A stretch of DNA of 64,000 nucleotides from Utricularia gibba. Lineage: Eukaryota; Streptophyta; Magnoliopsida; Lamiales; Lentibulariaceae. Within the stretch, counting starts at the first letter, position 1, and each line of letters opens with the position of its first letter. Below are positions 24,401 to 36,700 of the stretch, in pieces. A program made the translations under genes and the position numbers. The notes beneath the pieces are model-generated. The model did no database searches, was not told where the DNA came from, and saw nothing but the letters and a program-made list of their open reading frames with translations. The stretch spans positions 558,001 to 622,000 of the forward strand of contig NEEC01000027.1 in NCBI GenBank assembly GCA_002189035.1, given 5' to 3'.

Positions 24401-24493
24401 CAAGGCGGGTGCGTTATTGAGGATGGCGACGTACGCAGCCCCTGTCACCGCGATTACGGCACCGATACGGCGGATGCGTAAGGAGGCAGCCAT
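21426..24493 (-). CDS. SDP6: Mitochondrial FAD-dependent glycerol-3-phosphate dehydrogenase (SDP6), with one apparent frame break
   Basis: Six exons, about 625 residues. The start [23 protein letters not shown] at 24493 fits a mitochondrial presequence followed by a hydrophobic segment, as in Arabidopsis SDP6. The FAD motif is [16 protein letters not shown], followed by [20 protein letters not shown]. Later landmarks are [13 protein letters not shown]-like sequence, [59 protein letters not shown] and [11 protein letters not shown]. The tail [20 protein letters not shown] is the family C terminus. The enzyme oxidises glycerol-3-phosphate to DHAP at the outer face of the inner membrane and feeds electrons to ubiquinone; it is needed for glycerol use in oil-seed establishment. 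The frame breaks at the G run 24324-24328 between LSVPP and [11 protein letters not shown]. Intron 1 contains a run of 24 A. Confidence 0.93.
24063..24086. repeat. A24 homopolymer in SDP6 intron 1
   Basis: Twenty-four consecutive A on the plus strand (poly-T in the sense of the gene), close to the intron donor. It may simply be slippage-prone intronic sequence. Its exact length is unlikely to be reliable. Confidence 0.9.
24324..24328 (-). other. Frame break in SDP6 at a C5 run (minus strand)
   Basis: As written, exon 1 reads [12 protein letters not shown] and stops. One additional C gives [17 protein letters not shown] and runs into the FAD motif. Upstream in the second frame there is a stop at 24414-24416, so no alternative start rescues it. 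Confidence 0.85.
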
Positions 24494-24818
24494 CACCACA
24501 GCTTCTTTCAATGAATTTATCAGAGCGTCGAGGATTGAACGCAGAGCATGGAATGAGGAGCGAGGGCAAATTGGCAAGCGGCAACGACGACAGCGACATG
24601 GTTATACCTTGGGAAAAGCGCAGTTGTACCCAAGATATCCTAATTAAATAAATGGGAAAAAAATTCATCCCAAAAAAAGAAAAATAAATAAATAAACATT
24701 ATGCATCATCGTCATTCGGTGGGGGGATCGGATCCTCTACCCTTTTGGAAGTGCGGAGGCAGGGCAGGAGGACGAGGGGAAGATTCTGAATTTTGGCTTG
24801 TAATCTTGATCGATCCGG
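24494..24818. promoter_or_regulatory. Bidirectional promoter region SDP6 / GNAT
   Basis: 325 bp between divergent start codons, the shortest head-to-head spacing in the window. The middle is A-rich (24640-24700). No distinct TATA box was identified. The shared-promoter role is inferred from spacing only. Confidence 0.45.
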
Positions 24819-25845
24819 ATGGTTTGGTGTGGAATTCCATCGTCGATGATAACAGCGGTGAGTTGCCAGATGATTAAACATGGCGTACTTCCTAGAATCA
24901 AAGATGGAAAGCATCAATTTTTCGGTTCTGTCCCCGGGAGTTCTGTGTTTCCAGTCCCCATATTAGGATTCTCTTCATCTTCAGGTATTGTTCAGGCTGC
25001 CTTTCTTCCGAAAAGACTCTAGAATTTGCTGTCATTTTGGGATTTTTCTGTATGTTGACTTGGGGTGTCTTGTGATGAGGAACTTCTCTTATAGTGTCCT
25101 GTAGGGCAAGTGAAGTCGCTTGCTTAGAAACAACGTCCCCCAACATTGTTGTCAATGAAGCAGGGGTAGAGGATTGCTGGGAAGTTGCTGAGATTCACTG
25201 CAGTGTTTTCTTCCCAGATTACTCTTTTCCGGTCGATCTTTTGTTGAGAATAGACAGGGTCCTCGGAATGTTAATAGGCTTTTCAGTCCCAAAGGGCTGC
25301 AAAAGAACCTGCTTGGTTGCTGTTGCTGCAACTCCAGATGCAGATGCATTTTGCTTTGAAGAGAGTGGTTTCAAGACTGGGAGGCTGGGAAATTTCCGCC
25401 TGCATAAAAGGCGTATAGTGGGCATATTGACGGTGGACACAGTAGCCGATTTCCTCCCGAGAAGGAGGCGTCAAAGAAGGTGACTTAACACATGCACGTA
25501 AAAAATCAGTTATGTATCTCGATCGCTGCTAAAAGATGTATCCTTGATAACCTACATGTGTTTCCTGGGGACAGGACAGGAATTGCATATATATCAAATG
25601 TAGCTGTTCCAGAGCAATACCGTAGAAAAGGAATAGCAAAACGCCTCATATTGAAAGCTGTCGGCAAAGCTGCAGCTTGGGGATGCCGTGCCATTGCTCT
25701 GCATTGTGACCTTAACAATGAAGGGGCCACGAAACTGTACATGAGCCTAGGATTCAAGCGTGTTAGAGTACCGGACGGAGCGAATTGGCCTCTGCCTAGG
25801 AATTCTGCTGAAATACAGTTCAATTTCATGATGAAACTTATATAA
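24819..25845 (+). CDS. GCN5-related N-acetyltransferase, plastid GNAT6/7 type
   Basis: Three exons (24819-24984, 25095-about 25480, about 25577-25845) give about 280 residues. The first 60 residues (MVWCGIPSSMITAVSCQM..., ending GFSSSSVSCRASEV) look like a transit peptide. The GNAT fold follows: VNEAGVEDCWEVAEIHCSVF, then GIAYISNVAVPEQYRRKGIA, whose Q/R-x-x-G-x-A is the acetyl-CoA pyrophosphate loop, then AIALHCDLNNEGATKLYMSL and GFKRVRVPDGANWPLP. Plastid GNATs acetylate protein N-termini and lysines; the substrates of this copy are not readable. I chose the ATG at 24819 over 24880 because only that frame splices into the conserved exon (TCA G|TG TCC). The exon 2-3 join, RRQRR to TGIAYIS, is canonical. 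Confidence 0.87.
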
Positions 25846-26659
25846 ATCTCCCTCTAACATTCGATCAGTAACTGTAATGGAGTGAGTGAGATTTGTGAAT
25901 GGTGGCAGGAGATTTTTTCCTTCATTATTGCTCCAGCAATACCATGAGCTACAGACAACATCGTACCAAGGAGCTCTGTACTTTGGTCTAGAAATTGCCG
26001 GCGATTTCCCCCCAAAATATATTTTTCGAATTACGCCGGGACAGGAACAGCACAAGTCCCCTTGGATGGGCTGGACAAGTCGACGAGTGACTGGCTGTTT
26101 TCAAGCTTGTGGATGGTGTCCCGTATACTGGATGGCATTGTCAAACTCGGCGTACAGTTTGCTGGAGGATGGAAAATCAAGATGGCAAGGAGAGCCGCCG
26201 TTAACTGAGCCACATATCTGAGGTTGGCCGGCGATATTTTTCTTGCAGAAATTGATTTCTAATGCTGCATTCGGATTACAACAGCATACACTATACTCCG
26301 CAGCAGCAGAATTGCTGGGCTACTTCAGTTCCTTGTCTGAAACCTGTGCTCTAGTGATGAGCGTTCCATGGCCCGCTGTTGTGCATTGACACGGGCATTT
26401 CACTGTCTGCAGGCAACCGCCAGAGGTGTTTGAATGTTGTAAAGTCTGGTCCTTTGGATGGTCAGAAGTGGCGGCGCTCGCCAAACATCTTTATGATATC
26501 ATACCTCGCCTGAATGTGTAGTTTTGATGTCCCATAACGTGAAAAAAAAAACAAGGAAAAGGGCATAGATGTTTGGGTTGGCTGTTTTTCTTGAGGCCCT
26601 CTGATGGGTTACTTCGGAGTCTGGCCCTAACTCTCTGGTAATCAAGCCGTTATGTTGTT
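25846..26659. other. Intergenic region, GNAT 3' and TH2 promoter
   Basis: 814 bp. The first part is probably GNAT 3' UTR and the last part TH2 promoter and 5' UTR. The short open frames here have no recognisable content. No repeat or RNA gene was seen. Confidence 0.4.
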
Positions 26660-29600
26660 ATGGTTTCGCCGGCACGGTTACCACTTGAAAGATCTTATCT
26701 TTCTTTCCGCCCCCAAACAGCTTCTGCTCCCCCGAATCTGAATCCACAAGTTGAAACTCGAAAGATCGTTTTTTTCTCAAGGCTCCCAAGCATCCTCTTT
26801 GTCGCCGAATCTGAATCGATAATCTTGGAATTGGGGTGGATGAACGAATTTCGGAAGATTAAGAATACTATTCCGATCCTGCTTGGATGCAAACGTTACC
26901 CTTCTTGTAATATTGGTGTCATAGCTACCTCATTCATTTCTTCTTCGATCTTGCCCTATTTCTGTTCCTTCTCTACAATCAACTTTGATTCCGCAAAACA
27001 GTCGATGGCGTCGTCGGCAACAGTTAAGTTGCCGGCTTTAACTGCAGAAGAAGGCATAGCTAGGAGGTGCTGGGTGAAGTCCAGAAAGGAGACGGCGCTA
27101 GCTTTGTTCAACCCTTTTGTTGTTTCTTTGGCTTCCGGAAATCTCAAACTTGACACATTTCATCGTTATATCGCTCAGGAAGCACATTTTCTGCGTGCTT
27201 TCGCCCAAGCGTTAGTAGAAGCCTTGCTTGAATTTGTTTTGGTCATTTCTTGATTTTCTTTCTTTTCTTTTGTTGCTTTCCTTACGTTCATCAGGTGAAA
27301 TTCGGGACGAAAACTTTGTGCAGAATCATTTTCTTGTTCATTCACTTTCTTGTGTCTTTTTTTCGATCTTATGCTTTGTCGAATGAGGTTTAACTTCAGC
27401 GTATTTACTGTGTCGTGATTGGATATGTTTGGGGTTGGTAAAGTGATTTAGGATCGTGGGTTTAGAGAAAATAAGATGAGCACTTACCCGCTTGTCTGCA
27501 TAACATCCATTTCCTGCATTTATGTGTTGCCTGGTTTCTATCCGTATTCATCCTTTTGATGAGTTTCTTGCAAGCTTTCAGTAATCCGATCTTCATTTTT
27601 TTTTTGTGAAGTTAAATTAGTCCGTTGTTTTACTTTAATTGATTGGCATATCGTGGTCTGTTATCTTTTGTGGATTTAGTGCTCGAATCCTCTGTTTTTT
27701 TCAATCTAGTGAGCAATTCCTAAATCAGGACTTGCAATAAATGGTGTTGTGCTATCCTGATGTTGTGGAAATACATGGCTTTCTTATTTACAAAGTTTGT
27801 AAATCAGGTACGAAATGGCTGAGGAGTGTGCCGATGATGATGATGCAAAAGCCGGAATTTTGGAACTGCAGAAGAGCACCCTTGTGGAGCTTGAAATGCA
27901 CGATTCGTTTATGCAGGCTAGTAATTTACTTTCGTCAACAGGAATGGTTCTTAGATTATGAACATTAAATTGAGTGGGAACTCCCATATTTTCTTGCATT
28001 CAGCAGCAATGGGATTTTGATGGAATGGAACAAAGCGGTGCAAGTGTTGCTACTGTTAAGTATACAGACTTTTTATTGGCGACAGCCGCAGGGAATATCG
28101 ATGGAATTAAAGCTCCTGGAAAATTGGCCACTCCTTTTGAGAAAACCAAAGTAGCAGCGTATGCTGTAGGTGCAATAATTCCTTGTATAAAGTTGAAGTC
28201 CTTCATAGGGAAGGAGTTGCTGGCTGCTTGTGACTCTTGGGCTAGCATTCATCCTTACAAAAAATGGATTGAGAACTATTCCTCTGATGCTTTTCAGGTT
28301 TGCAATGCATGCCAGAAATCCTACCTAAAATAACGTTCCACTCATAGAGCATAGGAATGCTGCACAAGGGATTTCCCTGGTTTCCTTATTTGATTTTTTT
28401 TTTCAGGCTAGGGCATTGCAAACAGAAGATCTTCTGGAAAAGTTAAGTGTAACATTAACCGGGGAAGAACTTGATGTGATAGAAAAGCACTACCATCTAG
28501 CAATGAAACTGAAGACAAATTGTTTCCGAGAACAGTCTGTTGAGCAGAACTGTGGTGTTCCCTTGTTCAACTTCAATGAGAAGAATGATGGGGAACACTC
28601 TCTGATGTTGTTTTCAGACTTTGATTTAACTTGTTCCGTTGTTGATTCATCTGCCATCCTGGCTGAAATTGCAATAAGATCTGCGCCAAAAGTGGATCCA
28701 AATCATTCTGAAAACCAGCTTTCTAGGATGACTTCTGCTGACCTTAGAAGTACATGGGGGAACTGTCCGAGCAATATACCGAAGAGTATGAACAGTGTGT
28801 GGAAAGCATTTTGAGCTGTGAAAAAGGCAAGTGTGCATTGTCCTGTTAAATCTCGTGGATATTTGATTTTAAATCTCTTATCTTCTTAAATTTGAGGGTG
28901 TGAATGGAATGGGAGGACTAAGTCTTTGTGGCTTTTCAGTGGAAAAGTTCAACTATGAAGGCCTTTGGCAAGCACTTGAGCAGCTTTCAGATTTTGAAAG
29001 GAAGGCCAATAAGAGGGTCATTGATTCTGGCGTACTTAGGGGCTTGAATGTTGATGATATAAGACGCTCTGGAGAGTTTCTTATTCTTCAACATGGTTGC
29101 ACTGATTTCTTCCTTGATGTTGTCGGGAAAAAGCAGTTAAACTCAGAAGTTCATGTCCTTTCCTACTGTTGGTGTGCTGATCTTATCAGATCATCTTTCA
29201 CTTCTGGTACGCAATCTATGTATGCCTTTTCTTGTTGAAAAAATGGAGTTTTGTAATCTTGATTTTCGTGACAGTCTTGCTGTATTCAATGGACTGAGAG
29301 GGAAGTAGGACCTTGTGGCTTGATTGAAATATTCCAGTTGATTCCCAAAAATTGAATGCTTTTTGTGGGAGAAAGAAGTGTTATATTTGTTGCAGTGTAG
29401 CTCGTGTGCAAGTATATGTTTTCTTTCTGTTAATATCTGGTCATAATGATACTTTTGGCCTTCTGGAAGAAAGAGAAGGGATTAGCCTGTGTTGCTGTTA
29501 AGGGAAATTGCCTCTGTATGTGTGTTCATCACCGTGTTGATCAAAGCTTTTGGCTGATGAGCTTTTTGCACTACTGTTGATCAAATTCTTATACTTTCTA

Positions 29601-30033
29601 ACTAGCATGACGTCCTGCAGGTGGTTTAAGCATGGTAAACGTACATGCAAATGAGTTTCTTTATGAAGGTTCACTATCTACGGGAGAAATTGCCAAGAAG
29701 GTTGAATCCCCTATTGACAAGGTTGAAGCTTTCTCTAAAATCATTGCGGAAGGCCAGAATGATGGGAAGATTTTAACTGTATATATTGGAGACTCGTTGG
29801 GCGATTTGCTTTGCTTGGTTAAGGCTGATGTGGGCATTGTCATAGGCTCAAGCTCAAGCCTGAGAAGGGTGGGAAGCCACTTTGGCGTTTCTTTTGTTCC
29901 GTTATTCAAGGGTGTGGTGGAGAAGCAGAAGCAGTCAGCCGAGGAAAACCCACGAGACTGGAAGGGTTTGTCTGGAACTCTATACACTGTATCCAGCTGG
30001 GAGGAGATTCATGCCTTTATGCTTGCGTCTTGA
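26660..30033 (+). CDS. TH2: Bifunctional TH2: TenA-like domain plus HAD-type thiamine monophosphate phosphatase, with one apparent frame break
   Basis: About seven exons encode 610-740 residues depending on the start. The TenA-like domain (ARRCWVKSRKETALALFNPF, LDTFHRYIAQEAHFLRAFAQ, YEMAEECADDDDAKAG) is followed by a HAD phosphatase domain. HAD motif I is FSDFDLTCS (DxDxT), and the acidic motif is YIGDSLGDLLCL. The C terminus is SSWEEIHAFMLAS. Plant TH2 dephosphorylates thiamine monophosphate to thiamine, and its TenA part salvages aminopyrimidine. Three in-frame ATGs are possible (26660, 26840, 27005): the upstream ones add a basic, serine-rich presequence suited to mitochondria, and 27005 gives the MASSATVK form for the cytosol. 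The frame breaks at the G run 28756-28760 between RSTWG and ELSEQYTEEYEQC. Confidence 0.92.
28756..28760 (+). other. Frame break in TH2 at a G5 run
   Basis: As written, the frame goes TWGNCPSNIPKSMN and stops near 28814. With a sixth G it reads TWGELSEQYTEEYEQCVES and continues to the canonical donor. The following exons (GLWQALEQLSDFERKANKRV and on) are intact. Confidence 0.87.
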
Positions 30034-30740
30034 TCATGAAGGAGATGCTCATATAGCCAGTGAGACACAGGTCGGTGGACAAGAATGGTGGCCATTTTAG
30101 ACCCCAGCCACTCGCTTCCTTGTTCCCTTCGTTGTAATACAGGGATCCTACCATGAACTCAGCTGTTGGGGATCCCCACAACAATGATAAGTGCCATTTT
30201 TTCTGCTGATTTTTGTTTTGTTTTGACATCAGAATTGATACATTGCCGACTCCAAGAAGCCACCAAAGCTGGCTCGTCTTCTCTCCCTCATCCCTCTTCA
30301 TGGTGCTTTCACCTTTTTTGGGGTGGCAAGTTCAATGCTCACTGCAAATCCAAGTCTTGGAAATGTTGTTGTCTTGTTTGGTCCTTTTGAAGGCAACCAG
30401 TCTACTTACTGCACACGGATGGCCTGATCTCAGAGATCCTTGGGGTAGATCTCTGTCATCTCTTGTGGTCGGAACAGCAAAATAACATTGAGAAAACGGG
30501 CATAACGCTGATCCATTGGGTGGTTATGGGGGCGTTTAGGGAGGCTGGTTCACAATATGGTGATTGCAATTTTTTATGTTTGTTTAGTTATTCCTGATCC
30601 ACACGCTTCTTTGATTTCGGCACAGCGCTTTTAGAAAGCTCTGTAGCTTTCTCCAGCGCCGGCTTCGTTTTTCCAGTCCGGCCTGCGAAGTCCCCGGCGT
30701 CAGAAACAGACAATAAGCTTTCTCTCTCCTCTCAGCGAAG
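30034..30740. other. Intergenic region, TH2 3' and SCYL1 promoter
   Basis: 707 bp between two co-directed genes. It holds the TH2 3' UTR and, from about 30600, the likely SCYL1 5' UTR (pyrimidine-rich, ending tctctcctctcagcgaag before the ATG). Nothing else is recognisable. Confidence 0.4.
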
Positions 30741-33700
30741 ATGCTGAAGTTCCTGAAAGGAGTGGTTGGCGGATCGGGTGCGGCCCTCAAGGATCTTCCT
30801 TATAACGTGGGAGAGCCGTACTCGACGGCGTGGGGCTCATGGGTGCACCATCGCGGAACCTCCAAGGTTCGTCGTTATCCTTGATACTCCCGACTTGCTT
30901 CCTTGTTTGGATGGTTTTCTTCTAGGTCGTCTTGTATGCTTTGCGGAATGACGGAAACATTGTGATCAGTCTCGTTAATTGCCATGTGGATTTTTCATCG
31001 GAAGGATGCTTGCGATTTGATTACAGTACTGATAAATTGCATTCTTATCTCTAATTCCGTTGGCGGTGGAGAGATGTCGTAAACTGCTTCTCTGATAAAT
31101 TGCAGCCCCTAGAGCATGTCCTCTTTTTGGTGTAATGCTTCTAGCAAAAATATCATAATCTTCAACATTATTTGTCTATGCATTCACTGTAACCTTCGTG
31201 GTTTGCCTTTTTTGGAAGCTTGAGCATCAATCCATTATGGGCTGCTTTTCTTTTTCCCGATTGAAATGAACTAGGATATAAGTGCAAGCTGCTTCATTTT
31301 ACCCTCATTTCTGTTGCAACAAATAGGAGGATGGCTCACCCGTGTCAATATTTTCTCTCTCGGGAAGTAGTACAAATGATGGACACCTACTTGCCGGTCG
31401 TAATGGTGTCAAACGCTTAAGAACGGTTGGTTTCATGATTCTGAATTTGAATGAGAATAATTCATATCGTGAGCATTGAGCCTCTGTTAAGATATTCCAT
31501 GTGTCTAATTATTAATTTTGTTTGCTTCCGATCTTGTTTTTTTTTTTTTCAGGTTAGACATCCAAATATTTTGTCATTTCTTCATAGCGCTGAGGCAGAA
31601 ATCACTGATGGTTCAAGTACAAAGGTTACAATCTACATTGTGACGGAGCCTGTTATTCCACTTTCTGAAAAGATCAAGGAATTGGGTCTAGAAGGCAAGC
31701 AAAGGTGTACATGTTGTTGAAATATTTGCTGTGAAGTGTGTTCTACCATTTGTTGGAAGATGGAAAGAGGCATTGGTTTGACATAGTTTCTCATGTTGTT
31801 CGTGTCCAGGGACGAATACTATGCATGGGGGCTGCATCAGATAGCTAAAGCCACGAGTTTCTTGAATAATGATTGTAAATTGGTATGCGATTGTTTTTGT
31901 AGCCATTCCTCTCTTAGATGTATGTCTCTATTTAAGAAGGTTTCTCCTCATTTTGGTTAGTGCAGGTTCATGGAAATGTTTGCATTGCTAGTGTTGTTGT
32001 TACTCAGACATTGGACTGGAAACTACATGCATTTGATGTCTTATCTGAGTTTGATGGGAATAATGAAAATTCTAATACGCCAATGCTGGTAAACTTTTTT
32101 TCACCTTTTCCATATCATTGATCTCACTGCCTTTGGTTTACATTGTGAAGAATCTTTATAGAAATTAATGGGTTATAGCTGGAAAATTTATTGATCCTTT
32201 AGACCAACTTATCCTTGTATATTTTGGTAATACTTTCGAAAAACATGAAAATGGAGCTATTTATAGCCAAAAGTAGTCATGGTTTCTTATTATGCGCATA
32301 AATCTATTCTCCATTAAGTTAAGTCGAAAATATTGAAAATTAATTCAATGAATTGTGTTGTAGGCTGGAGATAGTTTCTGTTTAACTGCCAAAATAAGAA
32401 GGTTTGTAATATTTGCTATTGCCATGACTTGATTAATGAATTGTGTTGTTGTATGTGATTCTTTACCATGTGCTTGAACCAGAAGTCAATTAGCTTCGCT
32501 ACACACATTTCTTAGTTTTCTTTTTAAACAGCAATATGAATGGCTTATTGCATCCCAATACAAGTCAATGGAGCTAATTAAATCCGACTGGTCTACCATC
32601 AGAAAATCTCCTGCTTGGGCCATAGATTCGTGGGGCCTGGGTAAGTTTGTACTTGGATATAGGCAATGATTGAAAATGTCATTAATGTTTCGCCGTTTGA
32701 GATAGTTGGATATATGCTATTTTTTTAATCCTGTATAATTAAATATTCCCATGTGTAACTGTTTGATGCTTGGTGAACTTGGTGCTTCACTGTAAAATAT
32801 TTTTTTTATCCTCCCTTTTGTCAAGTTTTATCCTCCCGTTTGTCTTTTCTTCCCTGAAAGAGTTTAATATTTTTCTCTTTTGTCCAGTTCGGCTATTCAG
32901 CTCATTTCTTTTTTTTTTGTATGATTTAATACATGTCCTTTTTTTGAAAAATTTAGGCTGCCTAATTTATGAACTTTTTTCTGGCATCAAGTTGAGTAGG
33001 ACCGAGGACCTGCGAAATACATCTAGCATACCAAAGGTGAAATTCTGTCCCACATCTTTTACTCTTCTAGGATGTTTTCCAAATTCTTACGTTTTTTTTA
33101 TCCGTATTTCCTTTTTTTTGAATGTCCCAATTTCTCAGAGATGATCTACTTTCCATGTTTAACAGTCTCTTCTTCAAGATTATCAGCGTCTCTTGAGTTC
33201 TGTGCCATCTCGCAGGTTAAACTCATCAAAACTTCTCGAGAATAGTGATGAGCGTCTTTTATTCTAACCTCTAGTAGTAGATATGCCTGGGTTCATTTAT
33301 TCTGCTGATAGAAGGATATGCAGTCTTTCTTGTTATTATCAAATGATGCATTGTGGTTTCTGAGTATTTCATTTTTTATTCTTTTCTTAAATATAAATTG
33401 GTTTTCAGAGAGATGACATATGCAAGCCTACAACTTTTTGTCCACATCTGAAGCCAGATTTGAAAGTTCTCAAGGACAATGAGCTTTTTTAATGACATAT
33501 CTGCAGAATATTTTCAAAATAAATTGGTGGAGACAATACAATTTATGGAGATACTTAGTTTGAAGGACAGTGTGGAAAAGGACACCTTTTTCCGTAAGCT
33601 TCCAAACATTGCAGAGCAGCTTCCTCGCCAGATTGTCTTGAAGAAGGTGTTATGTAACTTTCATTATTTGTAGATTAATATGAGGTGGTTTATAACATGT

Positions 33701-36700
33701 TTGGGTTTTTTCCAGTTGCTTCCACTGCTAGCATCTGCCTTAGAATTTGGGTCAGCAACGGCTTATGCTTTGACTGCATTCTTGAAAATGGCATCTTGGC
33801 TTTCAGCAGAAGAATATAGTGCAAGGGTTGGTGTTTGCTTCATGCTTTTGATACTTTTTCTTATTGATCTTTTCTAAATAGAGAAAGTTTGAGTTGTGTA
33901 GCTTACAATTGTATTGACACATAACTCAGGTTTTTTCCATTCCAGGTATTACCTACAATTGTTAAGCTTTTTGCATCAGTTGACCGTGCAATAAGGATTG
34001 GCCTTCTCCAGCACATTGATCAGTATGGCGAGTCATTGTCTGCTCAAATTGTTGACGAACAAGTATGCTTCGGATTTTGGTGTACTCTTTTTTAGTGATA
34101 CATATGCCTTGAGTTTTCTGAACAGAAAGAAGAAACAAAATGTTAGTTACCTTTTTAATAGGTATACCCTCATGTTGCAAATGGGTTTTCTGATACATCT
34201 CCTTCCCTTCGAGAGCTGACTCTGAAATCTATGCTCGTTCTTGCCCCTAAGGTAATGGAAGGTTCTATAACCCTCCCCTATTTTGCATTACTGATGCTCA
34301 GATTCCTAAATTGCTCTTCGGACCATTTATATACGTTGGATTACATGTGGATTTAGAATGGAATTTTCTTTCATTATTTACAAGGAATCGTGGAAACAGC
34401 TGCACGCCATCTAAATTCTACTATGATTTGCTAAACAGTAACTAGGATTAGTCTCATAAGGTTGTTATTGTTTCTGGGATTTTTATTGTGCATCGTTATT
34501 CCTGTTCATCGTAAAATTCAATGGAGTATCTATGTTTGGTTGATATATGTTGAAGGTTTGGTGTTGTAGTATGGGTAGATGAATTTTAATGTATGCCTGA
34601 TTTGAGGATTTCATTTGATTCATCTCCATTTTGCCACAGCTTTCTCAACGCACAATATCAGGATCGCTACTGAAGTTTCTCTCGAAGCTGCAGGTAGCAG
34701 CATGGAAACTGCTGCAGATGCAGTGTGCCCAATGTTACTTGTTGCTGTTACTGCATGATGTTTCCTGGGGATTGATGGATCTCGATTTTGTAATTTGATG
34801 TAATGCAGGTTGATGAAGAACCTGCTATTCGTACCAATACTACCATACTTCTTGGAAACATTGCAAGTTACCTTAATGATGGGGTGAGTGCCAATGGTAA
34901 AACATTTAGAACTTTCTGAAGTGTCATTTTGGAGAATTCTGCTGAGACTCTTGTATTATACTCATCAACTGACTGATATACAGACAAGAAAAAGAGTTCT
35001 CATAAACGCATTTACAGTTCGAGCTTTGCGTGACACATTCTCTCCTGCCAGAGGTGCAGGTACTCGACTTTAACTTATTACTTGTACATGAAAGCCTTTG
35101 GCGGCCAGAAATGCCCTCCTTTTTCTTAATTCTGTTGTCCTGATCCTGATCTAACCTATTTCCCTACCAAATATGCCTACTTTATTTTCCAGGTATCATG
35201 GCGTTGAGTGCCACAAGTTCGTACTATGATGCCACTGAAATCGCTACTCGAATTTTGCCAAATGTTGTGGTCCTGACCATTGATCCCGATAGGTAGTACT
35301 TCCTGTCTTCTTGTCGGTTGCTTGGTGCATCGGTCTCTTACCAGGATCTGTATTGTGCGTTTCACAGCTCCTGCATCTTTGTAGTTATTTTCTCCAGCTG
35401 CAAAGTTGGGAATGTTTGTTTCATTTAGAGGCACTTCACTCTTGATTTAGTTTTTCAGGCTATTTTCTAACATGTTATTTGCAGTGATGTTCGATCCAAA
35501 GCATTCCAAGCCGTTGAGCAGTTCTTGCAAATGCTGAAACAGTACAATGAAAAGGTAAGCATATGAAATTATTGCGGTGCTTCATCCAACTAGTTTAGAA
35601 AGTATTTCGTTTTAGTAGCGTATGTGGCGAAAGTATGGGCAAATTATACTCCTGCAGTAATTCCGTCAGTTGGCATTGATTTTTTCCCCTTCTTATAGGC
35701 AGCCGAGAGAGATGCCGGCAGCGCAGGCACTGGAATCACATCTACACCTGGAAATGCAGGATTACTTGAGTAAGCAAATTGTGACAATAACCTTATAAAC
35801 TAGTTCAATGGTCCTGCAAGGTTATAACCAGATGGACTCATGCATATTAGTACTTTTCCTATATGGACTTGTCCAATACATAGTTACTGATTATCATGAG
35901 CTATTTATTGCAACAATATCTGTTTCTTGATTCCACTCTGGCTTCAATTCAGTTGGGCAATGAGCTCTTTGACACTGAAGGGAAAGCATTCTGAGCAGAC
36001 TACTATGCACACTTCATCAAGCTCAAGCGTATCGCTTGCTTCAAGCTCCATTACCATTTCTGGTAAACTTCTTTAACATCAACCCTATTGCTCCTAACTT
36101 TTTTCACTCATTCTACTTCGAACTCTTTCTTAATGTCTCTGCCAGATGATGCAAACTTGGCTTTGGTTCCTGAAAAATCTGGAGCACATGTGACCGATTC
36201 TGCCGATAGCCATCGACGGCCCTCCCCAGCATCAACTGATGGATGGGGGGATCTTGAAAATGGCGTTCATGATGATCATGATGATGGAACAGATGGGTGG
36301 GATGAGCTTGAGCCACTTGAGGAGGCAACACAACCTTCATTTCTTGCGACTATCGAAGCAGCTCAGAAACTGCCGGTTTCCCTCTCAAAACCAAATGGTA
36401 CATGCATAAAGAATACAAAGTACGATTTTGTTTTAGAGCTATCCTTTTTCCTCATGTATAAGACTATCGCAGGCATCACATCTAGAAGACTAATTATGAG
36501 CATCTGGTATATGCTAACGTCAGTACATTACCCTACTTTTGTTCTTTCGTTCAGTCTCGAGTACAAGATCTAAGAGCATTCCTAGCCCAAGTAAAGATGC
36601 AGAACATGAAACCTGGGGTGACAGAGCAGGGCTTCTCGAGTAGCATCGAAGCAGCCCATCTCGAAAATCAGCGAAGAGGATGAGGAAGAAGAAGACCCTT

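Noticed and set aside
24312-24647. Plus-strand 111-codon frame opposite SDP6 exon 1
   Set aside because: Antisense shadow of the SDP6 presequence exon; no recognisable protein.
33407-33485. Extra SCYL1 exon with reading RDDICKPTTFCPHLKPDLKV
   Set aside because: It has an acceptor-like start but no donor giving an open join, and the flanking exons join directly at canonical sites.
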